A stretch of 52,199 nt of DNA. It comes from a virus. Below the pieces are notes generated by a model. It was not told the origin of the DNA. It worked only from the letters and a program-made list of their open reading frames with translations, and searched no databases. The stretch covers positions 1-52,199 of the IMG/VR virus record IMGVR_UViG_3300046791_000495; one strand, written 5' to 3'. Position 1 is the stretch's first letter. Each line of letters opens with the position of its first letter. This document shows positions 25,612 through 34,285 of the stretch, one piece after another. The position numbers were made by a program, and so were the translations under genes.

Positions 25612-26772
25612 TTACGCGCCGTCGAAGCGCGTCCACTGCATGGTCGCCAGCGTCGCCGGGTCGCGGAAGGCCCGGAAGCTCGCTTCGACCATCACGTCGC
25701 CGTCCGGACCGGTCGCGACCACCTTGGCCTGCGTGATCTTCAGCGCCGGGAGGCGGAAGACGTACGCGTTGCCGTCGGTGTCGTACAGCCGGAACGAGAG
25801 CTTCGTGGTGGTGTAGTTCAGGAACTGGTTGAACAGCGTGTTGTTGGCGAAGTACGCCTTGAACGTGCCCTCGACCATGAAGCGGCCGATCGAGATGCCG
25901 ATCGCTTCCGCGCTGCCGATCGCCCGTCGCGCGCGGACGTTGTTGTTGCCCGACAGCCCGACCTGCTGGATGTCGAGCGTCGACAGGACGTCGTCCTGGT
26001 AGATCGCCGTCACGTTGTCGATGGCGTTCATCACCGAGTTGGTGTTGGCGTCGACGTACCCGGTGCCGATGGTGGCACCGAGCGCCTCGGCCTTCTTGCC
26101 GAGGAACGCCACGTTCCAGGTGGTGATGCTGCCGACCTGCACGTCGACCGCGAACGTGTTGACCACCATGCCGCGGAAGGCATGGAAGATGTTGGTCAGG
26201 TCGGTGAACTGCTTCTCGATCGAGAAGGACGTGAAGGTGGTGCCGTTGCGGATCATCCCGTCGTTCGAGAGGGTCCGCGCCTCGGCCGCCTCGTCGGGGA
26301 GGGTGAGGCCTCCGACGGCCAGTTCTGTGGCGCTGACCGACACGACCCAGAAGTAGCCGTTGGTTGCCGGCAACGTGCCGTCGGCGGCGAAGCCGTCCAT
26401 GCCGACCACCCATCCGTCGGCGGTGAAGTCGCCGGAGGCGCGGGTGAACTTGTTCCCTGTCGCGACCGCGGCGATGGTGGCCGAGGTCGTGATGTCCGAC
26501 GTCCACTCGGACATGAACATGCCTTCGGCGAGGGTGTCGAGGGTCCCGTAGGAGACCTCGCCGTTGATCCCGCCGTCGGCGTTGACTTCGGTTCGGACGA
26601 TGTCGGCGACGTCACGCGTCTGCGTGATCTCGCCGGATTCGGTGGTGCTCTGGGCCTGGCCCAGATCTTCACCGTTCATGCGCTGGTACTCGAGGTCGAC
26701 CGCCGGGGTCTCACCCCAGTCGGGCGGGACCTCCTTGGCCAGCGCTACGGTGACGTAATTGGTATCGCTCAT
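25612..26772 (-). CDS. Major tail (tube) protein
   Basis: 386 aa. Residues 25-85 (SGEITQTRDVADIVRTEVN, GEVSYGTLDTLAEGMF) follow the pattern of Phage_tail_2-type tube proteins (ExRxDRQVADVVRTxxxxxGDINxELSYGTYDDLL). The rest is beta-rich with Ig-like character at the C-terminus. GGAG lies 8 bp before the ATG. The gene has its own promoter (26891-26918), a leader of about 110 nt with a hairpin, and a terminator, which fits the need for many copies per virion. Confidence 0.88.
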   Translation of the reverse strand: MSDTNYVTVALAKEVPPDWGETPAVDLEYQRMNGEDLGQAQSTTESGEITQTRDVADIVRTEVNADGGINGEVSYGTLDTLAEGMFMSEWTSDITTSATIAAVATGNKFTRASGDFTADGWVVGMDGFAADGTLPATNGYFWVVSVSATELAVGGLTLPDEAAEARTLSNDGMIRNGTTFTSFSIEKQFTDLTNIFHAFRGMVVNTFAVDVQVGSITTWNVAFLGKKAEALGATIGTGYVDANTNSVMNAIDNVTAIYQDDVLSTLDIQQVGLSGNNNVRARRAIGSAEAIGISIGRFMVEGTFKAYFANNTLFNQFLNYTTTKLSFRLYDTDGNAYVFRLPALKITQAKVVATGPDGDVMVEASFRAFRDPATLATMQWTRFDGA

Positions 26773-26805
26773 GGAGTCGTCTCCAGACTGAGTGTTGCGT
26801 TCCGT

Positions 26806-26822
26806 CCCCCTATTGTTGGGGG
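26806..26822 (-). promoter_or_regulatory. Hairpin in the tail-tube mRNA leader
   Basis: CCCCC (26806-26810) and GGGGG (26818-26822) enclose TATTGTT. It lies between the predicted transcription start near 26884 and the ATG at 26772, in a leader with no other gene. It may stabilise the mRNA or act as a weak regulatory hairpin; no U-tract follows closely. Confidence 0.45.
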
Positions 26823-26884
26823 CCGAGGAACCCGTCCTCTAGCCCGGAAACGACACCCGTTCGCTCCCTCGGGGTTGTTGCCGT

Positions 26885-26918
26885 TGAGAGATCATACTCT
26901 CACGGCGCATCTTGTCGA
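26885..26918 (-). promoter_or_regulatory. Sigma70-like promoter of the tail-tube gene with overlapping inverted repeat
   Basis: On the minus strand TCGACA (26918-26913), a 16-bp spacer and TATGAT (26896-26891) form a good bacterial promoter. The -10 is centred in an 18-bp inverted repeat, TGAGAG at 26885-26890 and CTCTCA at 26897-26902, which is positioned to be an operator. It directs transcription toward 26772. Confidence 0.6.
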
Positions 26919-26925
26919 GTGCTAC

Positions 26926-27150
26926 TTACTCCATCCTGTCGATCCAGACGCCGGGGCTCACCTCGCGGTGGACCAGGCGCTTGCCACTCACCGGCGCCGA
27001 GCTCTCCCTGGGCGCGGCCTCCCCTTCCTGGTTCGGCCTCCGGTCTTGTACTTCGTGTTGAAGCTCGCTCTCCTGCGGGACGGCTTCTTCGGTGGTTTCA
27101 TCGTTGGCCTCCAGAGCCCCCGGCTCGATCCCGTGGTAGGTGAAGTCCAT
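26926..27150 (-). CDS. Hypothetical 74-aa acidic protein
   Basis: The ATG at 27150 overlaps the stop of the tail-terminator-like gene. Rich in Glu and Gln, probably mostly disordered, with a conserved-looking end (GKRLVHREVSPGVWIDRME). It lies between tail terminator and tail tube, where some phages place small assembly factors. No family recognised. Confidence 0.6.
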   Translation of the reverse strand: MDFTYHGIEPGALEANDETTEEAVPQESELQHEVQDRRPNQEGEAAPRESSAPVSGKRLVHREVSPGVWIDRME

Positions 27151-27563
27151 CAGCTGACCTCCTCGTGCTCGTCGCGCTCGAACGGACAGTCGACGATCAG
27201 GATGCGCCACGCGCCATCCCTCGCCGGCCCCGTCAGCGTTGGCGTCCTGAACCTGCCGATCCCATCGAGGTGCTTGCCGCGGAAGAGCGCCGCCATCGTC
27301 TCCATCGCGGTCTTCGCCGTGCTCGTGGGCGTCGACAGCGGGAAGTAGCCGGCGAAGCGCAGCATCGCTGTGTAGCGGTAGAAGTTGGTCATGCCGGCCT
27401 TGGCCGACTGGCCGCCATCCTCGCCCACCACCGAGGGCACGATGTAGGCCGTGCCGATCTTCGGCTCGTACAGCTCGCCCCAGAACTCCCAGGACAGCGC
27501 CGTGTCGGTCCACTGGTCGAGCAGGAGCTCCTGAATCGCCTCGTCGCGCTCGGACCAGTTCAC
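27150..27563 (-). CDS. Tail terminator/completion protein
   Basis: 137 aa from a GTG at 27563 that overlaps the upstream stop (GTGA). The pattern, an N-terminal helix (AIQELLLDQW), then IGTAYIVPSVV, FYRYTAMLRFAGYFP, a helix with TAMETMAALFRGK and a C-terminal beta strand RILIVDCPFERD, matches DUF4128-type siphovirus tail terminators that cap the tube and join it to the head. Order neck, gp10-like, terminator, tail tube is as expected. Confidence 0.75.
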   Translation of the reverse strand: MNWSERDEAIQELLLDQWTDTALSWEFWGELYEPKIGTAYIVPSVVGEDGGQSAKAGMTNFYRYTAMLRFAGYFPLSTPTSTAKTAMETMAALFRGKHLDGIGRFRTPTLTGPARDGAWRILIVDCPFERDEHEEVS

Positions 27564-28051
27564 AGCGACCTCAGAATCTTGATGACCGCCTTGCGGCCAC
27601 TCTCGGCACTGCCTTCGTCGTCCATGCGGACGGCGGCGATTCGACGGGCGGTGACCAGACTTTCGGGGATGTACCCATGGATCGCGTCCTGCGGGATCGC
27701 GTAGTGGAGCGGGCTGGTGACGTAGACGTCTCGGGCCGGGCCGCGCGAGCGCCCGTAGCCCTTCAGCTGGCCCAACTGCCGCGAACGATCGAGCGGGATC
27801 GAATCGGCAACGCCGGTGTGTGGCGGCACCTCGCCGATGTTGGTCGGGCGATCGAGGCTGGCCGTGAAGCTCGAGCGGAGGCGGCCGGAGAACTTCGGAG
27901 CGGTCACCATCAGCGCTTCGGTCAGAGCCTTGGCGAAGTTCGCCTGCCGCTCCTTGAGCATGCGCGTCGAGCCATCGAGCAGTCGGCGCTTGATCTCCGC
28001 GCCGTTGGGCCGCTTCTTCGGCCAGAAGCCGGTGAACTGGACCTTGAGCAT
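27560..28051 (-). CDS. HK97 gp10-like neck/tail completion protein
   Basis: 163 aa. Start ATG 28051 overlaps the previous stop. The sequence has an N-terminal helix with QANFAKALTEALMVTAPKFSGRLRSSF, then HYAIPQDAIHGYIP and a C-terminal helix. The ordering (helix, APxxTGxLRxS motif, YAxxxxxG) is that of HK97 gp10-type proteins that complete the head-tail joint. Neighbours are neck and tail-terminator genes. Confidence 0.7.
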   Translation of the reverse strand: MLKVQFTGFWPKKRPNGAEIKRRLLDGSTRMLKERQANFAKALTEALMVTAPKFSGRLRSSFTASLDRPTNIGEVPPHTGVADSIPLDRSRQLGQLKGYGRSRGPARDVYVTSPLHYAIPQDAIHGYIPESLVTARRIAAVRMDDEGSAESGRKAVIKILRSL

Positions 28052-28428
28052 CAGACCCTGACGACCATCTCGTAGAGGATCTGGATCGTGATCGATCGCG
28101 TCTGACGAGCCGCGAGGATCACCAGCGCCGGCTCGGAGCTCGCACTCGGCCCGAGCCTCACGAGATCTCCGGGCTTGGGAATGAAGGACATCCTCTTTCC
28201 AGGAACCACGAGGGAGGAGTCCGTCTTGAGTACCGTCTCTCCATCGACGAGATCTTGCGACACGCCAACCAGGACCGCCTCGATTGCTTGCCCAGCCGGA
28301 GTCGGCGCTGCCATCTGGTTCGTCGCCGAATCGTAGACGGCAGCTCGTTCGATGTAGCACTTCTCGGAGCCGACGAATAGGTCGTCGACGATCTGCTGGA
28401 TGTCGGTGAAGAAGGAAGCGGTGAACAT
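28051..28428 (-). CDS. Head-tail joining (neck) protein, by position
   Basis: 125 aa, beta-rich, no cysteine cluster (one Cys). Contains a small barrel-like pattern in the C-terminal half (GKRMSFIPKPGDLVRLG, EPALVILAARQTRSITIQIL), as in head-closure or stopper proteins. Located between the connector-type gene at 28435-28935 and the gp10-like gene. Called by position and size; specific family not confirmed. Confidence 0.6.
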   Translation of the reverse strand: MFTASFFTDIQQIVDDLFVGSEKCYIERAAVYDSATNQMAAPTPAGQAIEAVLVGVSQDLVDGETVLKTDSSLVVPGKRMSFIPKPGDLVRLGPSASSEPALVILAARQTRSITIQILYEMVVRV

Positions 28429-28434
28429 CGCGGC

Positions 28435-28935
28435 CTATCCACGCTCCACCCGCCGCTGGATCGAACTACCTCCGCGGTGCAGGCCATGCAGCAGCTTCTT
28501 GACCATCGGGTACGCGCGATCGGCGCGGGCCCACTCGTTCCACGAGACCGTGATCGGACCGACCCAGACACTCGAGAGATCTCCGCCGCGGGCCAGCACT
28601 TCGTTCAGCGCCTTCGTCAGATGCGCGAGCGCCATCTCGCACTCGGCCATCTTGAGTCGCTCGGGGACGCCCGTGTAGAGAACCCCATCGTGGTCGTAGG
28701 CGCAGTTGCGCGGCCAACCGAGGTAAGCCGGGTCGAGGAACTTCCGCTCGCCGATGTACTTGAGGCCGCCGTCGAACCAGATCGTGACGTAGCGGAGTGC
28801 CGCTTCCTTCGGCTCGTTCTCGGCGTCAGCCCACGCGGTGTTGTTGTGAGCCGCATGGTAGGTGTTGGCGTACGCGAGGGCGGCGTAGGTGTTGGCGCCC
28901 GCGACGCCATCGCCAGTCTCTGGAAGGAGCGACAT
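28435..28935 (-). CDS. Head-tail connector/adaptor protein (DnaT-like)
   Basis: 166 aa. The N-terminus (ETGDGVAGANTYAALAYANTYHAA, then NTAWADA, EAALRYVTIWFDGGLKY) closely follows the pattern of phage head-tail adaptors annotated as DnaT-like ssDNA-binding proteins (xTGxGLANADSYVSLAEADAYHAA). It attaches to the portal to prepare it for the tail. Its ribosome site GAGGTGA lies inside the end of the glycosyltransferase-like gene. Confidence 0.75.
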   Translation of the reverse strand: MSLLPETGDGVAGANTYAALAYANTYHAAHNNTAWADAENEPKEAALRYVTIWFDGGLKYIGERKFLDPAYLGWPRNCAYDHDGVLYTGVPERLKMAECEMALAHLTKALNEVLARGGDLSSVWVGPITVSWNEWARADRAYPMVKKLLHGLHRGGSSIQRRVERG

Positions 28936-28939
28936 CAGG

Positions 28940-29947
28940 TCACCTCACGCGCCGGACGTTGACCAGACCGCCGCGACCGACCCGACGGTTCTTCGCTTCG
29001 ATCTCGAGCGAGCGCTTCATCTCCGCCTCGTGCTCGGCCTGTCGCTGCTCCTTCGGCCCGCGGAACAGTGACGTCATGTGCTCGACGCGATCAAGAACAT
29101 GCTGCACGAACTCCGGGGTAGAGAACTCTTCCTCGTGCCAGATGCCCCATGAGATCGAACTGAGCAGCGCCTCGAGCGCCGGCCTGGACGGCAGGGCCGA
29201 TTCGGATTCGACGACGCCGGCGACGTCGGTGCCACAGACTGCAGAGTAGAACGCGCTTGGGTCACAGAAGACCGGGACGCGCTCGAGGAGGGCCTCAAGC
29301 GCCCCGGTCGAATTGAACGTCACAACCGCGCGCGGTCGGATCGCGCGGCATACCTTGGGGATGGGGGCACGCCACAGGTCGGCCTCGAGCTCGATCATTC
29401 CTTCCGGAGCTCGATCACCTTTCTCCCATCGGCGTGGGTGATGCTTGAAGTAGATGTCGAGGTCGGGAAGCTCCTCGTGAATCTGTCGAGCGACCCGCGC
29501 CGCGTACCCGCGCAGCTCGGAGTCGTCCATCTGGTGCTGAGCGTCCCGCGGCTTCTGGCCGAGGAACAGAACCGGGCCCTCCGGATCTGCGGCGCTCTTC
29601 GACTTGGTGATCAGCCCGCTGATCTTGATGCGATCGGACGGCGGGTCTTGCCGGAAACGATTCAGCCCCATCTCACCGAACTGCCAGTAGCCCTTCTGAC
29701 GGATCGGCGGCAGGTCGATCACGAACGCCGGCATGAGGCTGCTTGCCGACGCCCTCACTGCATCGCCGAATGTGTGCTGCTGGCCCATGATGAACACGGC
29801 ATCGAGCCCGCCGTAGGCCCGCACCTTGTCGCCCTTGAAGACCGACCCGTTCCGGAGGAGAACGAAATGCTGCGCTGCCCGCAGCGAATCCGCTACGGAC
29901 AGCGCAACCCCCTCGGCGGGGTCGTGGGCGTACAGCCCGAACCGCAT
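28940..29947 (-). CDS. Capsule-synthesis/Kdo-type glycosyltransferase-like protein
   Basis: 335 aa. Two Rossmann-like halves. Recognisable pieces are GPVLFLGQKPRDAQ, a helix with QIHEELPDLDIYFKHHPRR, then CRAIRPRAVVTFNSTGALEALL and VPVFCDPSAFYSAV, the order seen in capsule polysaccharide (KpsS/Capsule_synth) and related glycosyltransferases. It starts 6 bp after the major capsid gene and precedes the neck genes, an unusual place for such an enzyme. It may glycosylate virion proteins or alter host surface sugars. The fold call is by eye; the substrate is unknown. Confidence 0.65.
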   Translation of the reverse strand: MRFGLYAHDPAEGVALSVADSLRAAQHFVLLRNGSVFKGDKVRAYGGLDAVFIMGQQHTFGDAVRASASSLMPAFVIDLPPIRQKGYWQFGEMGLNRFRQDPPSDRIKISGLITKSKSAADPEGPVLFLGQKPRDAQHQMDDSELRGYAARVARQIHEELPDLDIYFKHHPRRWEKGDRAPEGMIELEADLWRAPIPKVCRAIRPRAVVTFNSTGALEALLERVPVFCDPSAFYSAVCGTDVAGVVESESALPSRPALEALLSSISWGIWHEEEFSTPEFVQHVLDRVEHMTSLFRGPKEQRQAEHEAEMKRSLEIEAKNRRVGRGGLVNVRRVR

Positions 29948-29953
29948 CGCGCC

Positions 29954-30958
29954 TTACTTCACCTTCAGCAGGACGCCGGGTCCGTTCTTGTAGCTGGACA
30001 TCTTGAGCGACCAGTTGTTGGACGTCGCGAGGTCCGTGTCCTCCGGGTTGGCGCCGCTCGCGAGCACCCAGGCCATGCCCTTCAGCCCGATGTTGAACGC
30101 GTACTCGCCCTGGATCCTCCAGGCGAGGTTCCCGAGGCCGGTGATGACCTGACCGACGAGGAAGTCGGTCTGCGATTCCTCGACGACACAGGACATGTCC
30201 TTGAGCATCAGGACGTTGTAGGTGTCGTCGCTGACCGACGCCGTGCTGCCGCCGCTGGCGAACAGCGACGGCGAGTCCAGGACCACCACCGGCTTGCCGA
30301 ACGTCGCGATCGTGCCCTGGTAGATCGTGACGCCCGCGACCTCGAAGATCTTGTCGGCGATCGACTGCTTCATCAGGTCGAAGTACTGCTTCGAGTGCAT
30401 CACGAAGCAGCGGATCTCCTGGGAGAAGTCACCGAGCTTCGCCATCGCGCTCACGAGGTGCGTGTGCGTGATGGTGCCGGCGCCCATGCCCGTCGCGTCG
30501 TACGTGACGGACGAGCCGATCTTGTTGAGGCCCGCGACGATCACCATGATCGCCGTGTTGATGTAGTCCTTGGCCTTGTGGGCCGCGACCATCTTGCCCA
30601 GCTGGAACGAGAGCTCCTCGTTCGTCTTGCCGATGCGCTGCCAGGACTCGAACGTCTGAGCCACCGGACCGACGCCGCGCGGCACCTTGACGGTGGCCAG
30701 CTCGCCCTGGGTGAGAGGGATGTCGGTCGCCGCGCTCAGATCGGACGGGTCGCGGTAGTGGATCAGGTTCTCCACGTCCTGGAAGAACGCTTCCTTGGTG
30801 AAGTCGCCGATGTGGCGCTTCGTGACGAGGCGGATGCAGCCTCCGGAGGCTTCGTTGAAGCCTGCGGTCTTCTGAGCGATCCCTTCGTAGAGACCGCTCT
30901 GGTAAAACTCGTCGTAGACCTTGAGGTCCGACGGGGTGCCGATCGTGGGTCCTGGCAT
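29954..30958 (-). CDS. Major capsid protein
   Basis: 334 aa, directly after the scaffold gene (6-bp gap). Size, position and composition (long N-terminal segment with LVTKRHIGDFTKEAFFQDV, AQTFESWQRIGKTNEELS, a helix with VAAHKAKDYINTAIM, and a beta-rich C-terminal half GVTIYQGTIATFGKPVVVL) fit the shell protein of siphoviruses, probably of HK97 fold. No protease gene is seen nearby, and the separate scaffold suggests assembly without a fused delta domain. Confidence 0.85.
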   Translation of the reverse strand: MPGPTIGTPSDLKVYDEFYQSGLYEGIAQKTAGFNEASGGCIRLVTKRHIGDFTKEAFFQDVENLIHYRDPSDLSAATDIPLTQGELATVKVPRGVGPVAQTFESWQRIGKTNEELSFQLGKMVAAHKAKDYINTAIMVIVAGLNKIGSSVTYDATGMGAGTITHTHLVSAMAKLGDFSQEIRCFVMHSKQYFDLMKQSIADKIFEVAGVTIYQGTIATFGKPVVVLDSPSLFASGGSTASVSDDTYNVLMLKDMSCVVEESQTDFLVGQVITGLGNLAWRIQGEYAFNIGLKGMAWVLASGANPEDTDLATSNNWSLKMSSYKNGPGVLLKVK

Positions 30959-30964
30959 GGCGTG

Positions 30965-31765
30965 TTACTCCCGGGGAAGTGCCTCGAACTTTTCGCGCCC
31001 GAACTTCTGGATGAACGCGACTTTCTCGGCGTCTGTCTTCAGCTGCTTGGCGGACGTGACCGCACCGACGATCGGCGTGGTCGCTCCAGCGCCCCTTGGG
31101 GTACCCGCCCCCTCTGGGACATCCACGCTGAACGCCGGCTTGAAGGCTTCGTTCTCCTTCAGGCTCTCGACGAACTGGCGTGGAGTCATTGGGGTTCCTT
31201 CGGCATCTCCGAGCCGGACGGACCCATCTTCCTTGAGAACGCGCACGACCTTCTTGCCGTTCTCGACGACGCGCTTGACGTACTTCTCGAGGTGCGGCAA
31301 GAGGAGAGTCTTGCTGCCCTTCGCGGCTTCGATCGCGTCGTTCATTTCCTTCTGCGTGGTGTAGGTCTCGACTTCACCCTCGAGCTCCCGCTCGCGAGCC
31401 TCCCACGCCTTCTTTTCCTTCTGGTGAATCTCCTTCATCTCTTCGACCTTGCTCTGGTCGCCTTCCTTGGCGCCCTTCTCGAGAGTCGCCTTGTGCTTGA
31501 CGATGATCTTCTCGACGTCGGCCGGTTCCATGCCGAGCCGGGTCCATTCATCGAGCTTCTCGCCGCGCAAGCGCCGCACGTCGCGCTCCTTCTCGAGCGC
31601 GCCATGCAGTTCCGGCGCGACGATCTTGTCGTAGTGCGGCCGCGCCTTGTCGCCGGACAAACCATCCGGCATGAAGACGAACCCACCGTCGACCTTCTGG
31701 TACTGGCTCTTGAGCTCGGCATCCTCGACGCCATCGAGAGATTCGAGAAAGGCTGCAATCTTCAT
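30965..31765 (-). CDS. Capsid scaffolding protein
   Basis: 266 aa. ATG 31765 is chosen because AGGAG lies 7-8 bp upstream. The N-terminus (MKIAAFLESLDGVEDAE) and the following Lys/Glu-rich coiled coil (residues about 75-150: EEMKEIHQKEKKAWEARERE) are typical of phage scaffolds that guide the capsid protein and then leave the prohead. It lies just before the major capsid gene. Confidence 0.8.
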   Translation of the reverse strand: MKIAAFLESLDGVEDAELKSQYQKVDGGFVFMPDGLSGDKARPHYDKIVAPELHGALEKERDVRRLRGEKLDEWTRLGMEPADVEKIIVKHKATLEKGAKEGDQSKVEEMKEIHQKEKKAWEARERELEGEVETYTTQKEMNDAIEAAKGSKTLLLPHLEKYVKRVVENGKKVVRVLKEDGSVRLGDAEGTPMTPRQFVESLKENEAFKPAFSVDVPEGAGTPRGAGATTPIVGAVTSAKQLKTDAEKVAFIQKFGREKFEALPRE

Positions 31766-31826
31766 GCGGTGCTCCTGCGCGGCCGCCGGCCGCAATGCGT
31801 TCCCGTCTCCATGGTCACCACGCGCG

Positions 31827-32609
31827 TCACGCGACGCTCGCCTGCCGCTCGACGGCACTCGCCGTCAAGATCGGCACGATCACCGATCGGGACCCAATGT
31901 GGGCCGGAGGCCGCACGCTGGAGTCGAGTGGATAGACCTTCTTGTAGTCACCAACGATGCGCTGATCCGGCTCGGTCTCGGTCGCCCACCGATAGCCAGC
32001 GATCCAGGACGGTCGCTCACGAAAGAGCCGCAGGAGGCCGCCGTTGTGGATGTCGGCCGCGACGGTCCGCAGCAGGCTGAAGAAGGCGATCATGCTCCAC
32101 TTGGTGGCGTTCTCGAGCTGGTGATGCGCCGTCTCGGTCCTGCCCGGAGGGAGCTTCCGGAGGACCTCGATCATCTTGCCCAGCTTGCCGGAGACGAGCC
32201 GCTCGATCGGCGCCGGGCCGATGATGTCGAGCGCCCACGGGTCAGTGGCCTCGACGTCGACCGACTCCTCCGCGAGCGACACGCTGACGTCCAGGGCGGC
32301 CGCGATCTCGCCGAGCTGCTGGTGGACCAGCGGTCGGATCTCTGCAGTCGCTTCCGCCGCAGCGCCAAGGTAGCGATCGATCTGCGTGGCCTTCGCCTCC
32401 TGCATGACCCGCATGCCGGCGCCGGTGACGCTCAGCCGGCCGCCGCCCATGATGGCGCGCGACAGTGCGGCCGACACCACGCCCTCGATCAGCTGCGCAT
32501 TGGTCGGGGCCAGCGCATGGACCTGCCGGGTAGCGGCGGTCACGACCAGCGCCTGGATGGCGTGCTCGGAGGCCATCACGCGCGCGGCGATCTCCGTCTC
32601 ACGCGTCAT
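31827..32609 (-). CDS. MuF/SPP1 gp7-like minor head protein
   Basis: 260 aa. Mostly helical, with a C-terminal segment YPLDSSVRPPAHIGSRSVIV that follows the PPAHxxCRSxxVP ending of Mu gpF/SPP1 gp7-like proteins, though a Ser replaces the usual Cys. Such proteins bind the portal and enter the head. It overlaps the portal gene end by 11 bp and precedes the scaffold, which is the normal order. Confidence 0.65.
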   Translation of the reverse strand: MTRETEIAARVMASEHAIQALVVTAATRQVHALAPTNAQLIEGVVSAALSRAIMGGGRLSVTGAGMRVMQEAKATQIDRYLGAAAEATAEIRPLVHQQLGEIAAALDVSVSLAEESVDVEATDPWALDIIGPAPIERLVSGKLGKMIEVLRKLPPGRTETAHHQLENATKWSMIAFFSLLRTVAADIHNGGLLRLFRERPSWIAGYRWATETEPDQRIVGDYKKVYPLDSSVRPPAHIGSRSVIVPILTASAVERQASVA

Positions 32610-34212
32610 TCTTGGCCTTCCCTGCCCGCTTGGACTTCTCGGCGTCGTCGTTCATCTCGCGCTTGGTCGACCCGCCATCGCTGGGCTTCCCGCTGTCGCC
32701 GGCGGCCGCCGCGGTGATCGACTCCATCTTGAACAGCTGGGACATCTCCTCGGCCGCTTCCTTCTCGAGCTCGGCGTCGTTGTCCTTGGCGTTGAACTCC
32801 ATGCCGAACAGATTCTTCTTGTCGAGCGCGGCGATGAAGTACTTGCGCGAGAGATCCTTGCCGCGGCGAACATCCAGCATCACCCGCATCTCTTCGATGT
32901 CGCGGTAGCTGAAAGCGAAGTCGGTGTTGACGTCGACGTAGCCGGGGTTCGCGGCCGCCTTCGGTTCGATCGACGCCCAGATCTTGGCCGTCAGCAGGAT
33001 CGCCCGGTTGAGGCCGTCGGTCAGCGACATCGCGTTGACCTGCATCTCGCTGACGGAATCGGCAACACCGTAGGAGGCCGCCGTGGCGGTGACGTTCGAG
33101 ACCTCGGGGATCAACAGCTGGAGCGCGGCCTCGGCCATCTGGGCCTGGAGGAACTCGAGGTCCTCCTTGCCGGCGCCGATCGACCCGCCCTGCGTCTCCT
33201 TCCAGTCGAGCGTCGCGCCCGGGGTCTCGACGATGGTCGCGACGTTCGGGGCGATGATGAGCTCCTCGTCGTCGTCCTTGATGCCAGAGCCGAACAGGAA
33301 CGGCACGCGGGCGAGGTGCAGGATGTGCCGCTGGTCGGACGTCGACTGGTAGTGGACGATGTTGATGTCGGTGAAGTCCCGCAGCGGCGGGCGAGCGCTC
33401 ATCCGCTCTGACCCGTGCATCGGGATCGCCAAGATCGGGATCTCCTGGTAGGACGTCGCGCCGTGGAGCTCGATCTCCCAGTCGTTACTGCCGACCTCGT
33501 ACTTCCAGACCGTGAACACCCCGGGCTCGAAGACCCGGATGCGGTGGACGATCCCAACACCGTACCGGCCGGAGGCCTCGAACGAGCAGTCGTAGTAGCG
33601 GAACTGCGTGAGGTTGCCGTCCTGATCGAGCCGATAGCCGAGGACCTGGTCGGCCGCGATGTGCCGCCAGTAGGGACGCAGGCGATCGCGAGCGATCCGA
33701 TCGAGCGTGACCGTCTTCTGCGGCTTCCCTTCGGCATCGACCACGCGCGGGAAGTCGACCTGGATGAACCCAATGCCGTCGAGAGTCGCGTTGTACAGCA
33801 GGGCGCGAGCGTAGACCTCGAGACGCGTTCCGTGAAGGTCGACGTCTTCCAGGAAGGTCATCATCGGCGCCGCCATGTCGGCGGAGCGACGGATCGGCTT
33901 CGTGAACGGCTTGCCCGAGAGCGTGACGGCCGCGCGCTTCACGCCGTTGAACAAGTAGCTCCGGCGCAGACGCGCCTCGTAGTCTTCGTTCTCTTCGCCG
34001 CGCTCCTGCGGCAGATACTCCGTGCGCAGAGACTTCACCCACCACTGCCCGCGCTCGAAATCACGAACCGGCTTGCGGATGAATCGATCGAGCAGGACCT
34101 CTTCGGTCGGGATGGAGGGATCGTCTTGCGGCTCGAGCGATGACGAGCGCGGAAGGATAGGAGAGAGGTAACTCTCGGTCGGTACGAAATCGATAGCGCT
34201 GCGCTCCGACAT
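32599..34212 (-). CDS. Portal protein
   Basis: 537 aa. Helix-rich with a central region (VHYQSTSDQRHILHLARVP, FLQAQMAEAALQLL) and tail as in DUF4055-type portals, which form the ring through which DNA is packaged and ejected. The C-terminus is charged and probably disordered. It follows terminase (with one opposed gene between) and precedes the MuF-like gene. Confidence 0.85.
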   Translation of the reverse strand: MSERSAIDFVPTESYLSPILPRSSSLEPQDDPSIPTEEVLLDRFIRKPVRDFERGQWWVKSLRTEYLPQERGEENEDYEARLRRSYLFNGVKRAAVTLSGKPFTKPIRRSADMAAPMMTFLEDVDLHGTRLEVYARALLYNATLDGIGFIQVDFPRVVDAEGKPQKTVTLDRIARDRLRPYWRHIAADQVLGYRLDQDGNLTQFRYYDCSFEASGRYGVGIVHRIRVFEPGVFTVWKYEVGSNDWEIELHGATSYQEIPILAIPMHGSERMSARPPLRDFTDINIVHYQSTSDQRHILHLARVPFLFGSGIKDDDEELIIAPNVATIVETPGATLDWKETQGGSIGAGKEDLEFLQAQMAEAALQLLIPEVSNVTATAASYGVADSVSEMQVNAMSLTDGLNRAILLTAKIWASIEPKAAANPGYVDVNTDFAFSYRDIEEMRVMLDVRRGKDLSRKYFIAALDKKNLFGMEFNAKDNDAELEKEAAEEMSQLFKMESITAAAAGDSGKPSDGGSTKREMNDDAEKSKRAGKAKNDA

Positions 34213-34263
34213 CTCGCTCCACGAGCTCGAGTCCGGCGTTGCGCAATCCCCAGGGCGCCGGTG

Positions 34264-34285
34264 AGTATAGACGAACCGTTGTCAA
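34264..34285 (-). promoter_or_regulatory. Possible promoter elements upstream of portal
   Basis: On the minus strand TATACT (34269-34264) matches a -10 element well. A perfect TTGACA (34285-34280) lies only 10 bp upstream, too close to pair with it, and the hexamer at 17 bp (CTGGCC) is poor. A promoter for portal and downstream head genes is likely because a plus-strand gene separates them from terminase, but the exact elements are uncertain. Confidence 0.35.

Noticed and set aside
29438-32080. Long plus-strand open frame (880 codons)
   Set aside because: Antisense to the glycosyltransferase-like, capsid, scaffold and MuF-like genes; composition is that of a shadow frame.
34264-34285. TTGACA and TATACT as a paired promoter
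   Set aside because: Spacing is 10 bp, too short for sigma70; kept only as separate possible elements.
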